Positions 1 to 11,090 of a DNA stretch of 64,000 nt are shown here, piece after piece (within the stretch, counting starts at the first letter, position 1; each line of letters starts with the position of its first letter). The translations under genes were made by a program, and so were the position numbers. The stretch is taken from positions 62,001-126,000 of the forward strand of contig JAIVFJ010000157.1 in assembly GCA_025765615.1 (NCBI GenBank), given 5' to 3'. The notes under the pieces were generated by a model. It was not told where the DNA came from. It was given only the letters and a program-made list of their open reading frames with translations, and ran no database searches. This DNA is from Zopfochytrium polystomum (lineage: Eukaryota > Chytridiomycota > Chytridiomycetes > Chytridiales > Chytridiaceae).

Positions 1-3000
1 GCGACAGGGAGCTACGGAGAGCGGTGGTGATCGCGACCGAAATGGCAACCGCAGCGGCTCAGGCGGCGGTAGTGCCGGCGGCGGGGGCTCATCTGCGGCT
101 GGCGGTGCACTCAACGGCAGCAACGGCTCTGATGGTCGTGATGACAAGGGTCGACGAAACGGGTCGCGAGACGGCCGGTCTGGTAGAGACGAGACTCGAC
201 GGTCCGATGCCACGACTGGAAAAGGAGGTGACAAGAAACGTAGCAAGAATGCTGACTCAGACACTAAGGGAGAAGTAGGCGTTAAAAACAAGGCTGGATC
301 AAAGCTTCGGCGGTCGTCGTCGTCATCCTCTGAGGGTTCTTCGTCTGCCCGCTCTTCTTCCTCGCTTTCTACCATCGGCGACTTGGACGACGAAAATGAG
401 GGCGAAGAGGAGAATGGTGGCGACAGCAATCCTTCAGATTCCGATGGGGACGATGGAGGCAGCAAGTCGAAAAAGCATCACCACCATTCACATCCGCAGC
501 CCTCCTCATCCTCAGCAAAGGTAAAGCGGCCAGGAGACGCAGCTGACGAGTGGAAGCGGCGACAAATAGAGGAACTCGAGCGGATTGCGAAGGGTCGGAA
601 GGAATTATCGGCTCTGTCTCATTCATCCTCTGACAAGCTGCGCAAACCGAAACCTTCGCCTTCAATGGCATCATCATCTTCGTCATCATCTCTCTCGCAC
701 CAAAACGGTCCGCACGACGACAATGGTGGAAAGTCAGGAACAAAGACGAAGAGGGATTCCAACGATCGAGTTGACGGCAGTTCTAGTTCAAAGCGGAAGC
801 ATGGGGACGATGAATCCGACGATGGGTCTGATGCGCACGCTGACAAGCGAGCAAAACCAAACGACAAGTCGAAGGGGAAGAAGAGTGGGAAAGTTGGTGT
901 GGAGACGCCGACATCTACGAAGCAAGGTAGTAGCGTTGTCGCCACAGGCAACGGCGGTACCAGCAGTAGCAATTCACGGAAATCCAAATCGGCAGCTCCA
1001 TCCGACCCTGAAATTCTACTCTGTGATCCCAACAGCACCACTGGCCGAAAACGGGGCATCCGACAGTCTGCCATCAACAAGCCGAACCGCAGCGGCCGCA
1101 CTCCAATATTCAAGTACGCCGGTGCTGGCGACGTCATTGCTGTTTCCGCCCTCATCAAGGCTGGCGCTGACGTGAACTTGAGAGATAATGCCGGTTGGAC
1201 GCCACTGCACGAAGCCTGCCTTGAGGGAAAGAGGGAGGTATGCGAACTCCTCATTTCGTACGGGGCAGATGTGAACGCTCCCGGATTTGGAGGAGACACT
1301 CCTTTGCACGATGCGGTGACGAACGGTCACTTTGAGGTGGTTGACATTCTCTTGTCTCATGGTGCCGCCCTGAACAGTGCCAACGACAAGGGTGAAACAC
1401 CGATGGACCTGGCCGCAGACGACGAAGACGACGGGGAGTTTGTTGTGGACGGAGGCGACGGAGACGAACGTGATGGCGACGGCGAGAGAGGGAGTGCGAG
1501 ACCGACCCGAGGTAGGACAGCAATGGAAAGGCTGCTTCTTCGGTGGCAGGACATGATGGCGCGCGTTCTCGAGGTTGACAGCGAGGGGCAGACAATGCTC
1601 CATCGTGCCGCCGGACGCGGCGACCTCAAGGCCGTTCGGCGAGCGCTCCGCTACGGCGCTCCCATCGATTTCGCAGACAATGCTGGCTGGACCGCGTTGC
1701 ACGAGGCTTGCGCGAAAGGCCACACGGACGTGATCGCAGAGCTGTGCCGATATGGAGCAGGACGTGAATGCAGTTGCGGGATCGGGTGGGAAGAGCTCTC
1801 GCAAGAACAGCACCGCGGACGTCTTCGGTGGTTCGGCCAAGGACGCGGTCGCCCCGGACGGTTCGAACCCGGGCAGTCCCCTCCTTGCTGTTGGCGTTAC
1901 CCCGCTGATGGACGCTGCGGGCGGCCGTTACGTCGACGCTGTCCGATGCCTTTTGGAGTATGGTGCGGACGCCACACTCGCCGACGCGGACGGAAGGACG
2001 GCCGCTGATTACGCTGTCGGAGCGGGAATCTCAGGTTTGTCCAAGGCTGCGGCTGCTGCTGCCGCCGCCGCCGGCGGAAAGGAGGGCGCTAGCTCGCGGT
2101 TGGCGGATATTCGCGAAATGCTGGCCAAACCAAAGTCGGCATGGGAGCCGCTGAGGAAACCAGAGTTCATGCGGGCTACTCCCGGTGCGATTGGAATGAT
2201 GGCCAGCATACGTGATCAAGCTGCCGCTGGACGGTTCAGGTTTGGGACTCATTCTTTATTTTTCAACTGCGTTGTTGAATCATATCTGACTCTCGTTCGC
2301 CATTCCTTTTTTTATTTTATTTTATTTTTTCGTTTTGCAGAAAACATGCGAGGAAAGGCTCAATTGGATCGGAAACCTCGCTGTCAACGAACCCTACGGG
2401 TATGTCACCTCATGATTGGTGATTCCTTTTTTTTTTTAACGATCGTGTTCAAAAATCAAGGATCTGCCGGGTTTTCAGTCGCACGGAAGCACCCTTGCGG
2501 TGAACGCTGCCACTGCCGCGACTGTGGGGCTTGGCGGACCGAACCCGTTCTCGTGGGGCGGACTGGAACCCAGAGACATTGACGGCCCGTTCGCAAGCAA
2601 GCGCGATGAGCGGAAGTTCAATGCCATCCTGAAGACAATTAAAGCCATCGATCAGCCTGCGTCGTCAGCAGCCGGAAGCAGCGGCACCGGACCTGTTGTG
2701 TCGGGCAAGGATAAGAAGCTTGCGGAGAAGAGCCGGGATCGGCGAAGCGAGAGCGGCGGTGAGAGGCAGAAAAAGACTCCAGAAGCGGACCAGGACGATG
2801 CTGAAGACGACAGCCGTAAACGCGGGCGTGATCCGCCGAGCGGCGGCGAATCGAGCGATGAGCAGTCGGGGAAGGAGCAGTCTGCATCCACAGCTGGAGG
2901 CAAGAGCGGCGGCAAGAACAGCAGCGGCGGCGGCGGGAGCAGCAGATCCAAGCGGGCCAAGTCGGAGCCACCAGTAACAGCCTCCTCGTCGATGGATGAA

Positions 3001-5342
3001 GATAGCGGCGACGACGGCCTGAAGTCAGCCTTGAAGAAGAAGGGCGATCGGAGGCAGGAGTCTGGCAAAGGGTCTGCGGCTTATTCCTCGTCTTCTGGAG
3101 GCGGAAAGAAGTCCGACAGCACGCTTACCAGCGCAAAACAATCGAAAACATCGTCGTCCACCTCTTCGAGAGCGCAGGCCTCGGCCGACGGGCGATCGAG
3201 CGGAACAGACAGGAAGTCTCCCCTTGCGGCACCTTCCCGCGTCAAGGAGGAGTCGCTCGCCGGCAACGCGTCGTCAGACCCCGTGCTGGCGTCCTTGATA
3301 TTTGGGGACGACGCAACTTCGCCTCGCGGGGCGGCTCAGGCGCCGACAGTAGGAGGGAGACGAGATTCGATGGCGTTGCTGCCGTCCCCGCAGGCAGATT
3401 CTCCGGCTTCAGCGCATCCCTTGTCGTCCTCAATATCATCATCAGATCCCTCTGCCTTGTCGTTGCCTTCATCATGCCCCACCAACGATAGCGCTGGCGG
3501 TGATCGAAGCGGAAAATCCAAACTCAAGACTGAAAAGGATAAAGTGCCAAGTGCAGAGTCTGCGAAAAAGTCGAAAGAGGTGGGCTTTCCTTTTTCTCTT
3601 TTTCTTTTTATTCCCTCGTGGTAAGCCTTCACCTGTTTTTTAACTCCAGTTTCTAGATTTCGTCAACTATGCGCATGCCCTCGGCCGCAAAGCCTTCAGC
3701 CATGGGAAAACAGCGTGGACAAAGTGCTGCCGGACCAGCTTCGGCAGCCTCGTCTTCAGCTTCGGCTTCTTCCGCCCCTAACAAGAAGAAACCAAAGAAG
3801 AAGAATTGGCTTGGCATCTCGGGGTACCAACGAGCTGGCGAAGAGGCGCCAGTGTCCAGCTCAGCGGTGGTTGAACCAATGGAAGTCTCGTCTCCGCCTC
3901 CGTCCACTCAAGCCGCCTCTGGCGCGCAACGCTGTGAAGACACGCCAGCGACGCGCGAGTCGAGCGTCTTGTCGTCAAGACAGGCGAGCCCAGAGCGCCG
4001 CCCTATCGCCGAAGGGCCCGACGTGGCCATGACTGAAGCCAAGCTTGAACCAGCAGCGGCGGAACCGGGTGGCCATGTGGATGTGAAAATGGAGGACGTG
4101 GTCCTCCAAACCCCAGCCAACGTCGAAGATCCAATGCTCGTCAAGCATTGGAGGCGGCGGTGCCTCCCACTCTACACCATTCAACTACCCGTTACGCAAG
4201 AAAGCTCGCCAAGCGCGCTGGCATTTGCGCATAAAAAGTCGTTCATGGTGGACCTGCAGGTTGCCCTCTTCATGGGCCTCAAGTCCGGACGGGAAGTCCT
4301 CGATCGCTTCCCTCGACTCACGACGCGCGTCGCTTCTCTAACGGAGAAGTTGCAGCTGCAAGCGTCGCCTCTCGGGGAGGCCGTTCTGGAATCCATCCTC
4401 GATGCCCGTGGCGCGGGACCGGGAACGCTTCCGCCACGGTACATCCGCTGGTACGAGCGACGAGGGAAGCGCGCACTGCGGCTCGATGCGCTGGATATTC
4501 AGTTTCTGGATGCGGACGAGGTCGTCGCGGTGTTTCGGGAGGTCGTGTGCAGCGGCGCCGGCGACAGCGGCGGAGGCGGAGGCGCCAGCGGCTCTGATGA
4601 CGGGAGGCTGTGGGCGCTTGAGCTGAGAGAGGACGAAGTTGCGAGCTTGGATTTGCAGGCGTTTGCGGAGGACGGTGGTGACGCCGCTGGAAGTGGAACT
4701 GGCGGGGCGAGCGCGGCCGCCTCGGGCTCGGGCACGGTCGCGAATGATGGGAAGATCGCAGTGACACCGGCGTTGACGCCCCCGCTGCTCCCCGCGGGGT
4801 TATCGGCGGGCCCTGCCCTGCCCTCGGCCTCGGCAGTCGGCGGCTTTGCCGGTCCAGCAGCGCCTTCTGCGGCAACGCCTTGTCCAGCGTCCGCGTCCTC
4901 GACTCAAGCACCATCCGTCTTCTCCACAGCCTCCTCTGCAGCTGTCGTCGCCGCCGCCACCACTGGCGTTTCGCTCACATCCTCCGCTCCGGCACCAGCC
5001 TCCGTCCCCGCCACGTCGTTCCTCGACCCGAGGAAAAAGGCGTGGCGTGCAATGACGGCGGCAGCGGCCGCGTCGTCTTCGTCGTCGTCATCGTCGGCGG
5101 CATCCATGCCGCTCGCTGCCAACGCGACTTCTGCCACACCGGGGACCGCGCCGAAAACGTCGCCGCCCTCGTCGTCTTCCTCCTCGTCGTTATTGGGCGC
5201 AATGACCGCCGTGCCGCCGGCGTCTCCTGCTGACCCGCCCGCCGCCAACGCTGGCGGCGAGTCTGCCGTGGCGGGTCCCAAGGCTGCGGCGGCGGTCGAC
5301 TACAAGTACGTGCACAAGTTGAAGCGGATTCCGAATGGCTGA
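1..5342 (+). CDS. HOS4-like ankyrin-repeat nuclear protein, 5' truncated
   Basis: Likely subunit of a Set3/Hos2-type histone deacetylase complex, by resemblance to fungal HOS4-type proteins. The reading frame is open from base 2, so the start lies left of the window. The N-terminal third is Gly/Ser/Asp/Lys-rich low complexity. Ankyrin repeats follow at about 1100-1420 (GWTPLHEAC, GDTPLHDAV) and 1590-2010 (GWTALHEAC, then GVTPLMDA). Introns: 2240-2340, 2400-2460 and 3580-3656 (the last phase-compatible). The last exon, 3657-5342, has a conserved block near 4160-4530 (LPLYTIQL, ALFMGLKSGREVLDRFP) and then a Ser/Ala/Pro-rich tail. The frame is broken three times by one base: an extra G at 1760/1761 inside an ankyrin repeat, and single-base mismatches at the 2341 and 2400 splice junctions. 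Repeat structure is certain; the HOS4 name is moderately sure. Confidence 0.72.
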
Positions 5343-5676
5343 ATGCTTGGACGAGGAATTGGGCTGGTGGGGGGAGGGGGGTTGTTTGTGTTGTGAGTTG
5401 GTTTCACATATTCAATGGGAAGTTAAGGTCTTTACTCCCTTTTCCACCTTTCGCTTTCCTTCTTTTGACTTGCTATTCCCTTGTTTTCTCAAAAAAGAAA
5501 GAGAAAAAAAAAAAAAAAAAAAGCGAAGTGAGCCTTTCTGTACAACGTTGTCAACAAGCAGCTTCACCCCTCTGTTTTGCGAGTGTCGTCGGGTGTTTAG
5601 ACTTGTTCTTACGCCCCCCGTTATCTTTCTGATTATTTTTTTTTTTTTTTCCCTACTTGCTCAACGTTCCATACTC

Positions 5677-5707
<31 letters not shown>

Positions 5708-7193
5708 CTTTGCGCTGCTTTCATATTGCCGTTTCATTTTGGCGTCCTCCTTTCTTCTTCTTCTTCTTCTTCTTCTTCTTAATTTTTTTCTTCATTTCGT
5801 TTCCTTCCCCTTTATTTCTGTTCGTTTCCTTCCTCGTCCTTTTTTTTCGTCTCTTGTTTTTTTTTGTTTTTTTTTTTACTTTACTTTACCTTCGATCCTT
5901 CTTCGTTCAACACGCGCGAATCTACCAACCTTTTCTCAGGCATCCATCCGCCAGCCCCTTCTTGCCTTGCCTGGCCTTCCATGCGTGCATGCGGAAACAA
6001 GGGCAAGAGTTTTGAACCCGGCCCACCTTGGAACCGAAAAATCAAAAGAAACAGCAACAACACAAATTGGTGAATGGCACCGCCCGACACCACCACCCCG
6101 TGCAGCCCGCGGGCTCGGTGAGCAGTGGTTGATTGCAAACGGGCCCTTGGCCAGACGCGAGGCAAGCACAACCCGCGATTCCGATCCATACACCGCACGC
6201 AACCCCAGATCGCCAACTCTCGTCGCCAACCGGGGGTGGTTCCGACCATCCCATCCCATGGTTATGGCGAACATGACAAGGGCGATCGATCGCTTCGAGG
6301 GGGATGTGGTCGCGAAAACGATCTAGCGCTCTCGGCTCAGCTCACGAGGGACGAGATGGGGGGGCTCGTGGATTGGATCTCTCGTGCACGTGGGAGAGAG
6401 AGTCGAAAAAAAATGGGAAACCCGTAATAAAAACCGACAAACACGAAAAAAAAAAAAAAAAAAAATGAAGGCAGCCACAATTGTCACGAAGCCACCCACA
6501 CGAATCCACTCATCGCGTCGTTTATCGACAATAAAAATGAAAACCGATGGCTGTGTGAAACAGTCGGAAAATAGACGGAAACAAGCTGACGGAGCGACGG
6601 CCCGTCGCGATTTTCGCCGACAACGTGCGGCTGGACTGGTCTACTCCATCGACGACGACACGACGCACCCCAAAGTGACCTTTTAAAATGCCTCGTCGGT
6701 AACATTTCTCATCGAAGCTCGTCATTTTCAACGTTGGTGACTGGCATGCGCCTTCCACCGCGACGAAGGAAGCCTCACCAAGAGATGACATACTCGCCTG
6801 GGTGTGAACCACCTTCCACTACCCTCTACGGACGTCGACCAGATGGATTTGAAGGGGTTCCGTATTGGTGCCAAAGTGACAAAACCCAGATTGAAGACAA
6901 TAAGGAAAAAACGGAAAAAAATGGCCCATATGAGCGAACCAGGAAGGGCGGGGGTTTGAGTGAATCACAGAAAATGGGAACAGTCTCTCGAGAGGTAGAT
7001 TGTATATGCAGAGAAAAAGCTTGAAAGTGAGCGGGGGGTCGGAAAGAACAAAAAAAAAAAAAAAAACCAAAAAAACCAAGGGCAAGTCTAGACTTTTTCT
7101 GATAAGGAAAGAAGCGTTCCGAGAAAACGTATCCTCCGGTCTAAAACTTCACCACCTCAGTGAAATATTCGTATCGCAGTGGTGGGGGCGCTC
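5343..7193. other. Intergenic, low complexity
   Basis: No gene seen. It contains T-runs (about 5633-5650 and 5681-5707), a CTT/TTC microsatellite (about 5752-5780) and A-runs near 6446 and 7052. Open frames across 5335-6015 are artefacts of the poly-T tracts. The second half carries one copy of a dispersed repeat, listed separately. Confidence 0.7.
6140..6745 (+). repeat. Dispersed repeat, copy A (inverted relative to 14440-15255)
   Basis: Reverse-complementing 14440-15255 gives a recognisable, diverged match to this stretch in the same order. Shared blocks include GGCCAGACGCG...GCAAGCACAACC, CCCAGATCGCCAACTC, CGCTCTCGGCTCA, GATTGGATCTC, GTCACGAAGCCACCCACACG and ATTTTCGCCGACAACGTGC. No open frame, terminal repeat or target-site duplication was recognised, so the element class is unknown. 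Confidence 0.75.
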
Positions 7194-9540
7194 TCATTGC
7201 CTATTCTTCGCCCAACAATGATTCCTCAAATTGAGTGGCACGGCGTTTGTCGGCAAAGAGGTTGGCCAAGTACTCGGGTAGGCGCGGGTGTGGGTGGACG
7301 AAGTTGATGTTGCCTTCGGGTGGCCGCTTGTCGACGTCGCGTTGACGGGAGCAGTGATGGTCAAGAGGGTGCCGTTGACGCTTGTGACGACGCTCGTTGA
7401 GGAAGAGACGACGGTTGTGATGGAGCTGGCGTCGGTCGATGAGGGCGCCGTGGAGGGCGCTTGGTTGGTGGTTGCCGGAGGTGGAGGGGTTGAGTCTGGA
7501 GTCGTAGGAGGCAGAAGAGGAGAAGCAGGAGGACCGACCGAGGCAGTGGAGGGCAGATTGAGCTATTAGTAATGTGGCAGTGTTGGGAGGTGCCCGCTGG
7601 CTGCAGTGACATGGTCATGGAGAGGGGGGGAAAGAGAGGAGACAGAGAGGCCATCATCGGCCACAACAACACACCCCGAAAGCAGAGGTAAACTGAACAA
7701 CAAAGGAAGAAGACAGCCAAGAGAGATTTGGCCAAATCGAAGCTCACCGTAGCCAAGATCGAGGGGAAGGCCATAACTCTTAAGGTCTTGTGCAAACTGC
7801 GAGGCTATGTTGCCGTCGTACAGAAGTCTAAAGTCCTTGTTATAGTTATCCTCATACTTCAAATATTCGAACCACTGCAAAAAACCAAAAAAATTAACAA
7901 TTTTGCGAACGAGCGGAGCCATGAATCCCCTATTAACGCGATCACTCTCACCATAATGCCTTTGAGCATGGGAAGTGCTTTCTTGGCGTCTGCTGAATAC
8001 AGTCTTCTGTACCACTGTGTCTTAACTGTGAAGTCATCTCCGCCAAGGCCCTGCAGAAAACCGTAGGCGGTCTCTGCGTAGAAGAAGGGGATGCCGTAGC
8101 CAGCCGAGAAATGGTCGTGCAAGACCTGGACAGCGTTGACTGAGGTGACGCGGTGCAAAAAGTGACATTGAGTGGTTCAACGCTCAAGCTTAACAGGGTT
8201 CACAACAACAACTCACTTGGATCTCGTTGGGGTTGGTATGGTGCGTTTATGCCGTTCTGCTCGTCCTTCCAGTAGATGGAGGTGGCAACAATGTCGGGAA
8301 GGTGGTTGTTGTCAGGCCCTGAAATGGTTGCGGTGTCGCGATTGCCATTAATTTAAAGTGGTTATACGAAGAGGGTGGTGAACGTACAGTAATTGGAGTA
8401 AAAATCTGGGCCATCGCCCACGTTGCCGGCATTTGGTGCCCAGGCAAAGGCAACGTTCGGTGGCCTGCCGGACGCGTCAAGAACCTGGTTCCAGGCGGAC
8501 TTGAAGGCGCTGCAAAAGAGAGTGAGTGACCTTGCTCTCAAAGCTAACCGCTAATCCTCCATCACTTACTCGGGTTGACAACCATAGTAATACCAGCAAC
8601 CGTTCATCTCATGCCATCTTATTTTTCGTCACAGCAGGACATATCAGCCGGATCCCCTTCAAAGACGAACGGAGGAAGGCTTACAATCTGAAAATCAACT
8701 TTCGGTCCGAGTACTTTTGAGCGATTTGGCCGATCTTCTGGCCCATGTAGGAGGCCTGGGAGTAGTCGCACTCGATAGACCAGAAGGCGATACCGCCCGT
8801 TGGGCTGGCGTTGACTGAAGAAATTCAACAGGTCACGCGTGGTCAGAGTTCGCCCAGACCGTTTTGCATCAATTGAGGCAAGGAACACCAGTGGGACTCA
8901 CAAAAGTCGTCTCCGCTCCAGAGGTTGTCCAGACCCGAACCACAGTCGATGTAGTCACCAAAGACTTGTCCCCAAATTCCGTCACCCGCCAATCTCTTCA
9001 GTTCTGTTGATTGTTTGTCAAAGGCGTCAGACACCCCATCTCCCTTTCACATTTGCACAGAAGGACTCAACTGGCATTCCAGTTTTGTGCGGTGCATGCA
9101 CCCCCATCGCAGGTGGTGCAACCGCCGCAGTTCTGCACTCCGATGAGAACTCCGTTTGCTGGGTTGAGCCTGCCCGTCCATGGATTCATGCGAGTGAGGG
9201 ACGACAATGGGGGTCGTGAATGCGAGCCTTCACCACATCGATAATGACAACGCCATCGAAATCGACAGGGAGGAGACGGTCGATGGGGAGCCACACATTG
9301 GAGAGACGCACCACAAGGAATGCGGGCGGATGGGTGGAGGAGGTGGGTTGGAGCCCGAGTGGGAACTCACCAGGACGGCACCGCCATGACGAGGGAGGAC
9401 GATGGTATGGATGCCAGCAGGACGGATGCGATCGCCAGCGCCGCCCCCGCCGCTGCTGCTGCAGACGCTGTTGCTGTCCTCCCCCGAGTCGCCTTCGCCG
9501 TCATCCTCGTCCGAGCGTTCGACGCCGTCGAGGAGGTCAT
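7194..9540 (-). CDS. Secreted GH26-like glycoside hydrolase (beta-mannanase-like)
   Basis: Probable secreted polysaccharide hydrolase of clan GH-A. Exons on the minus strand: 9371-9540, 9072-9169, 8902-9003, 8685-8814, 8570-8617, 8388-8509, 8217-8318, 7952-8139, 7748-7874, plus a 3' exon ending near 7194 or 7201. All internal junctions are GT-AG and phase-compatible. Exon 1 encodes a signal peptide (Ala-rich hydrophobic run ending SSSLVMA). The 48-base exon 8570-8617 carries WHEMNGCWYYYG, matching the GH26 acid/base Glu motif. Exon 8 carries FFYAETAYG, the likely nucleophile Glu. FAWAPNAG and DIVATSIYWK are also family-like. The last exon is uncertain: its best-looking frame is Ser/Thr/Pro-rich, but the phase from 7748 does not lead into it cleanly. 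Family assignment is by motif only. Confidence 0.65.
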
Positions 9541-9799
9541 CTGTGATCCGTGTCGTCGTCCTTGCTTGCCGTCTTCGCTGCAGCCACCAAGAACAAGAAC
9601 CAACCAAAAATTTCAAAGTTACCCCGCGCGAAAAACAAGGAGAGGAGATCTGCCCTGCCCCCACGACAGGCGGGTATCCTCGCCGGCCGTCCACCCCCCA
9701 AAGCGCCGGGGCTCGAACCGTGCGTAAATAAGGAGTGGGGGCAATCAGAGGTCTGCGAGGACAGACGGGAAAGAGAGAAGGGAGCAACACCCCGCGGCC

Positions 9800-10225
9800 C
9801 GTCACGGGCGCACGGAGGGTGCCGGGGAGACGGCGGGGCGGCTTGCCGTGCACGCGGCGGTCGAGCGCGGGTCGCGGCGCGTTGTGGAGCTGCTGAGGGT
9901 CGGGGCGGGGCACGGGGAGGTGATGGGGAGTGTATGCGCTCATGGAGAAGCTGATCGACCACATCGATGTGGAGGAGACGCAGGACTTGGTTGAGTGAAT
10001 GTCGGCGATGGTTAATGTAAACTCTGAATTCGGGGGGAGGAGGGGAGGTGGTGTGTTCTGGCGACGTGGGTGGTTGAATGTGGTCTGAACAATCCCGCTC
10101 CGCTATTTTTCGCCCCCCGCATCACCCGCCCAGTCCTCCAGCGACCAAGAAGAGCTCAGGAGCTCTTGCACCTCTCAAAAAGATGCAGCCGCAGCACGGC
10201 GGGCGTGTCAAGCTGCGGCACCTGC
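9800..10225 (+). pseudogene. Relic copy of the hemerythrin-domain gene at 63282-64000
   Basis: Read on the plus strand this is a diverged copy of the minus-strand hemerythrin gene at the right end. The exon segment that encodes a His-rich helix pair there matches about 9810-10000. The intron matches next (ACTCTGAATTCGG is shared). Then the acceptor CCGCCCAG and the second exon start TCCTCCAGCGACCAAGAAG match at about 10128-10150. Keeping intron sequence shows a DNA-level duplication, not a retrocopy. Indels and an early stop (GAGTGA near 9990) break the frame. Confidence 0.8.
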
Positions 10226-10245
10226 CTCCCCCGCGCGGGCGAGAC

Positions 10246-10440
10246 ATCAAGGAGATATCGCATCCTGGCAACGCGACCTTCTTGATTTGAAGACGACGCA
10301 ACCTCGCCTGGTGGGGTTGGTCCGCCAACAATGGGTGCGAGACATGATTCGATGGCGTTGCTGCCGTCTCCCCGCCACGCAGGTTCTCCGAGCTCCAGCG
10401 CACCCCTTAAAAATGAGGGTGGGTGCAAAGCGGGTGTCGC
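10246..10440 (+). pseudogene. Relic fragment of the HOS4-like gene (source about 3240-3440)
   Basis: Diverged copy of part of the third exon of the HOS4-like gene, in the same orientation. Shared blocks include GACGACGCAAC, TTCGATGGCGTTGCTGCCGT and the TTCTCCG run. About 20 bases of the source (near 3273-3293) are missing. It starts directly after the hemerythrin relic, so two unrelated gene pieces are fused here. No intact frame. Confidence 0.8.
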
Positions 10441-11090
10441 GACAATATGCCGCATTGGGCCATGCACGCAGGTCATGTACATACGTACATTACTCAATGC
10501 GAGGCCTGCGCGTGGCCCATCCACCACTGAAGGGACCGCGGCGTGCAATTCAGGCGGCGAGTCTTCAACGCGAGACGGAACGTCATGGGGGTTGGACGGC
10601 AGTGAAGCCGGTCCCAATGACAAGTTCGATTTTCGGTTCTTTTTTTTTTTTTTTTTCAGCTCACTGTGTGAAATGTATAAAATTGGGGGAAGGTTTCAAA
10701 AATTCCCTCCCGACCGTAGTCGTGAGGAGCCAGTTTGGAGTTAGTTTTCAACTAGCAATAAGCTGAACTCGGTATGGACCTCATCGTTGCAGCTGCACTC
10801 GCTGTGCAAGATGGTTTTGTTCTCACGGTCGGCTGGTGGTATTTATACACCCACCGCAGCACCCCCCGCAGTCCGCAGTCGAAATGTTTCGAAATGCTGG
10901 AAATTCTCCATTGGTTCGGTTTCCGTTTGGTTCAACCAGACATGTCGGCAAGTCATTTACCTGTCAAATTCTGGATCATGGGAGTTCAGTTCGCAAGTGA
11001 AAACAAAAAACGTGCTTCTTATAATCTCGCTTCCAAAAAAATATAAATGAAGCAACCAACAGCTCCTGAATACTCCGAACCGAAGCAAGC
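10441..11090. other. Intergenic
   Basis: No gene seen. It has a T-run near 10641-10657. It includes the 3' flank of the phosphodiesterase gene. Confidence 0.6.

Noticed and set aside
5335..6015. Long plus-strand open frame after the HOS4-like gene
   Set aside because: It is built from poly-T and TTC tracts giving Phe/Leu/Ser runs; no domain or splice context.
9655..9735. tRNA-like T-arm (GGCTCGAACC, minus strand)
   Set aside because: Flanking bases do not form T-stem, anticodon stem or acceptor stem.
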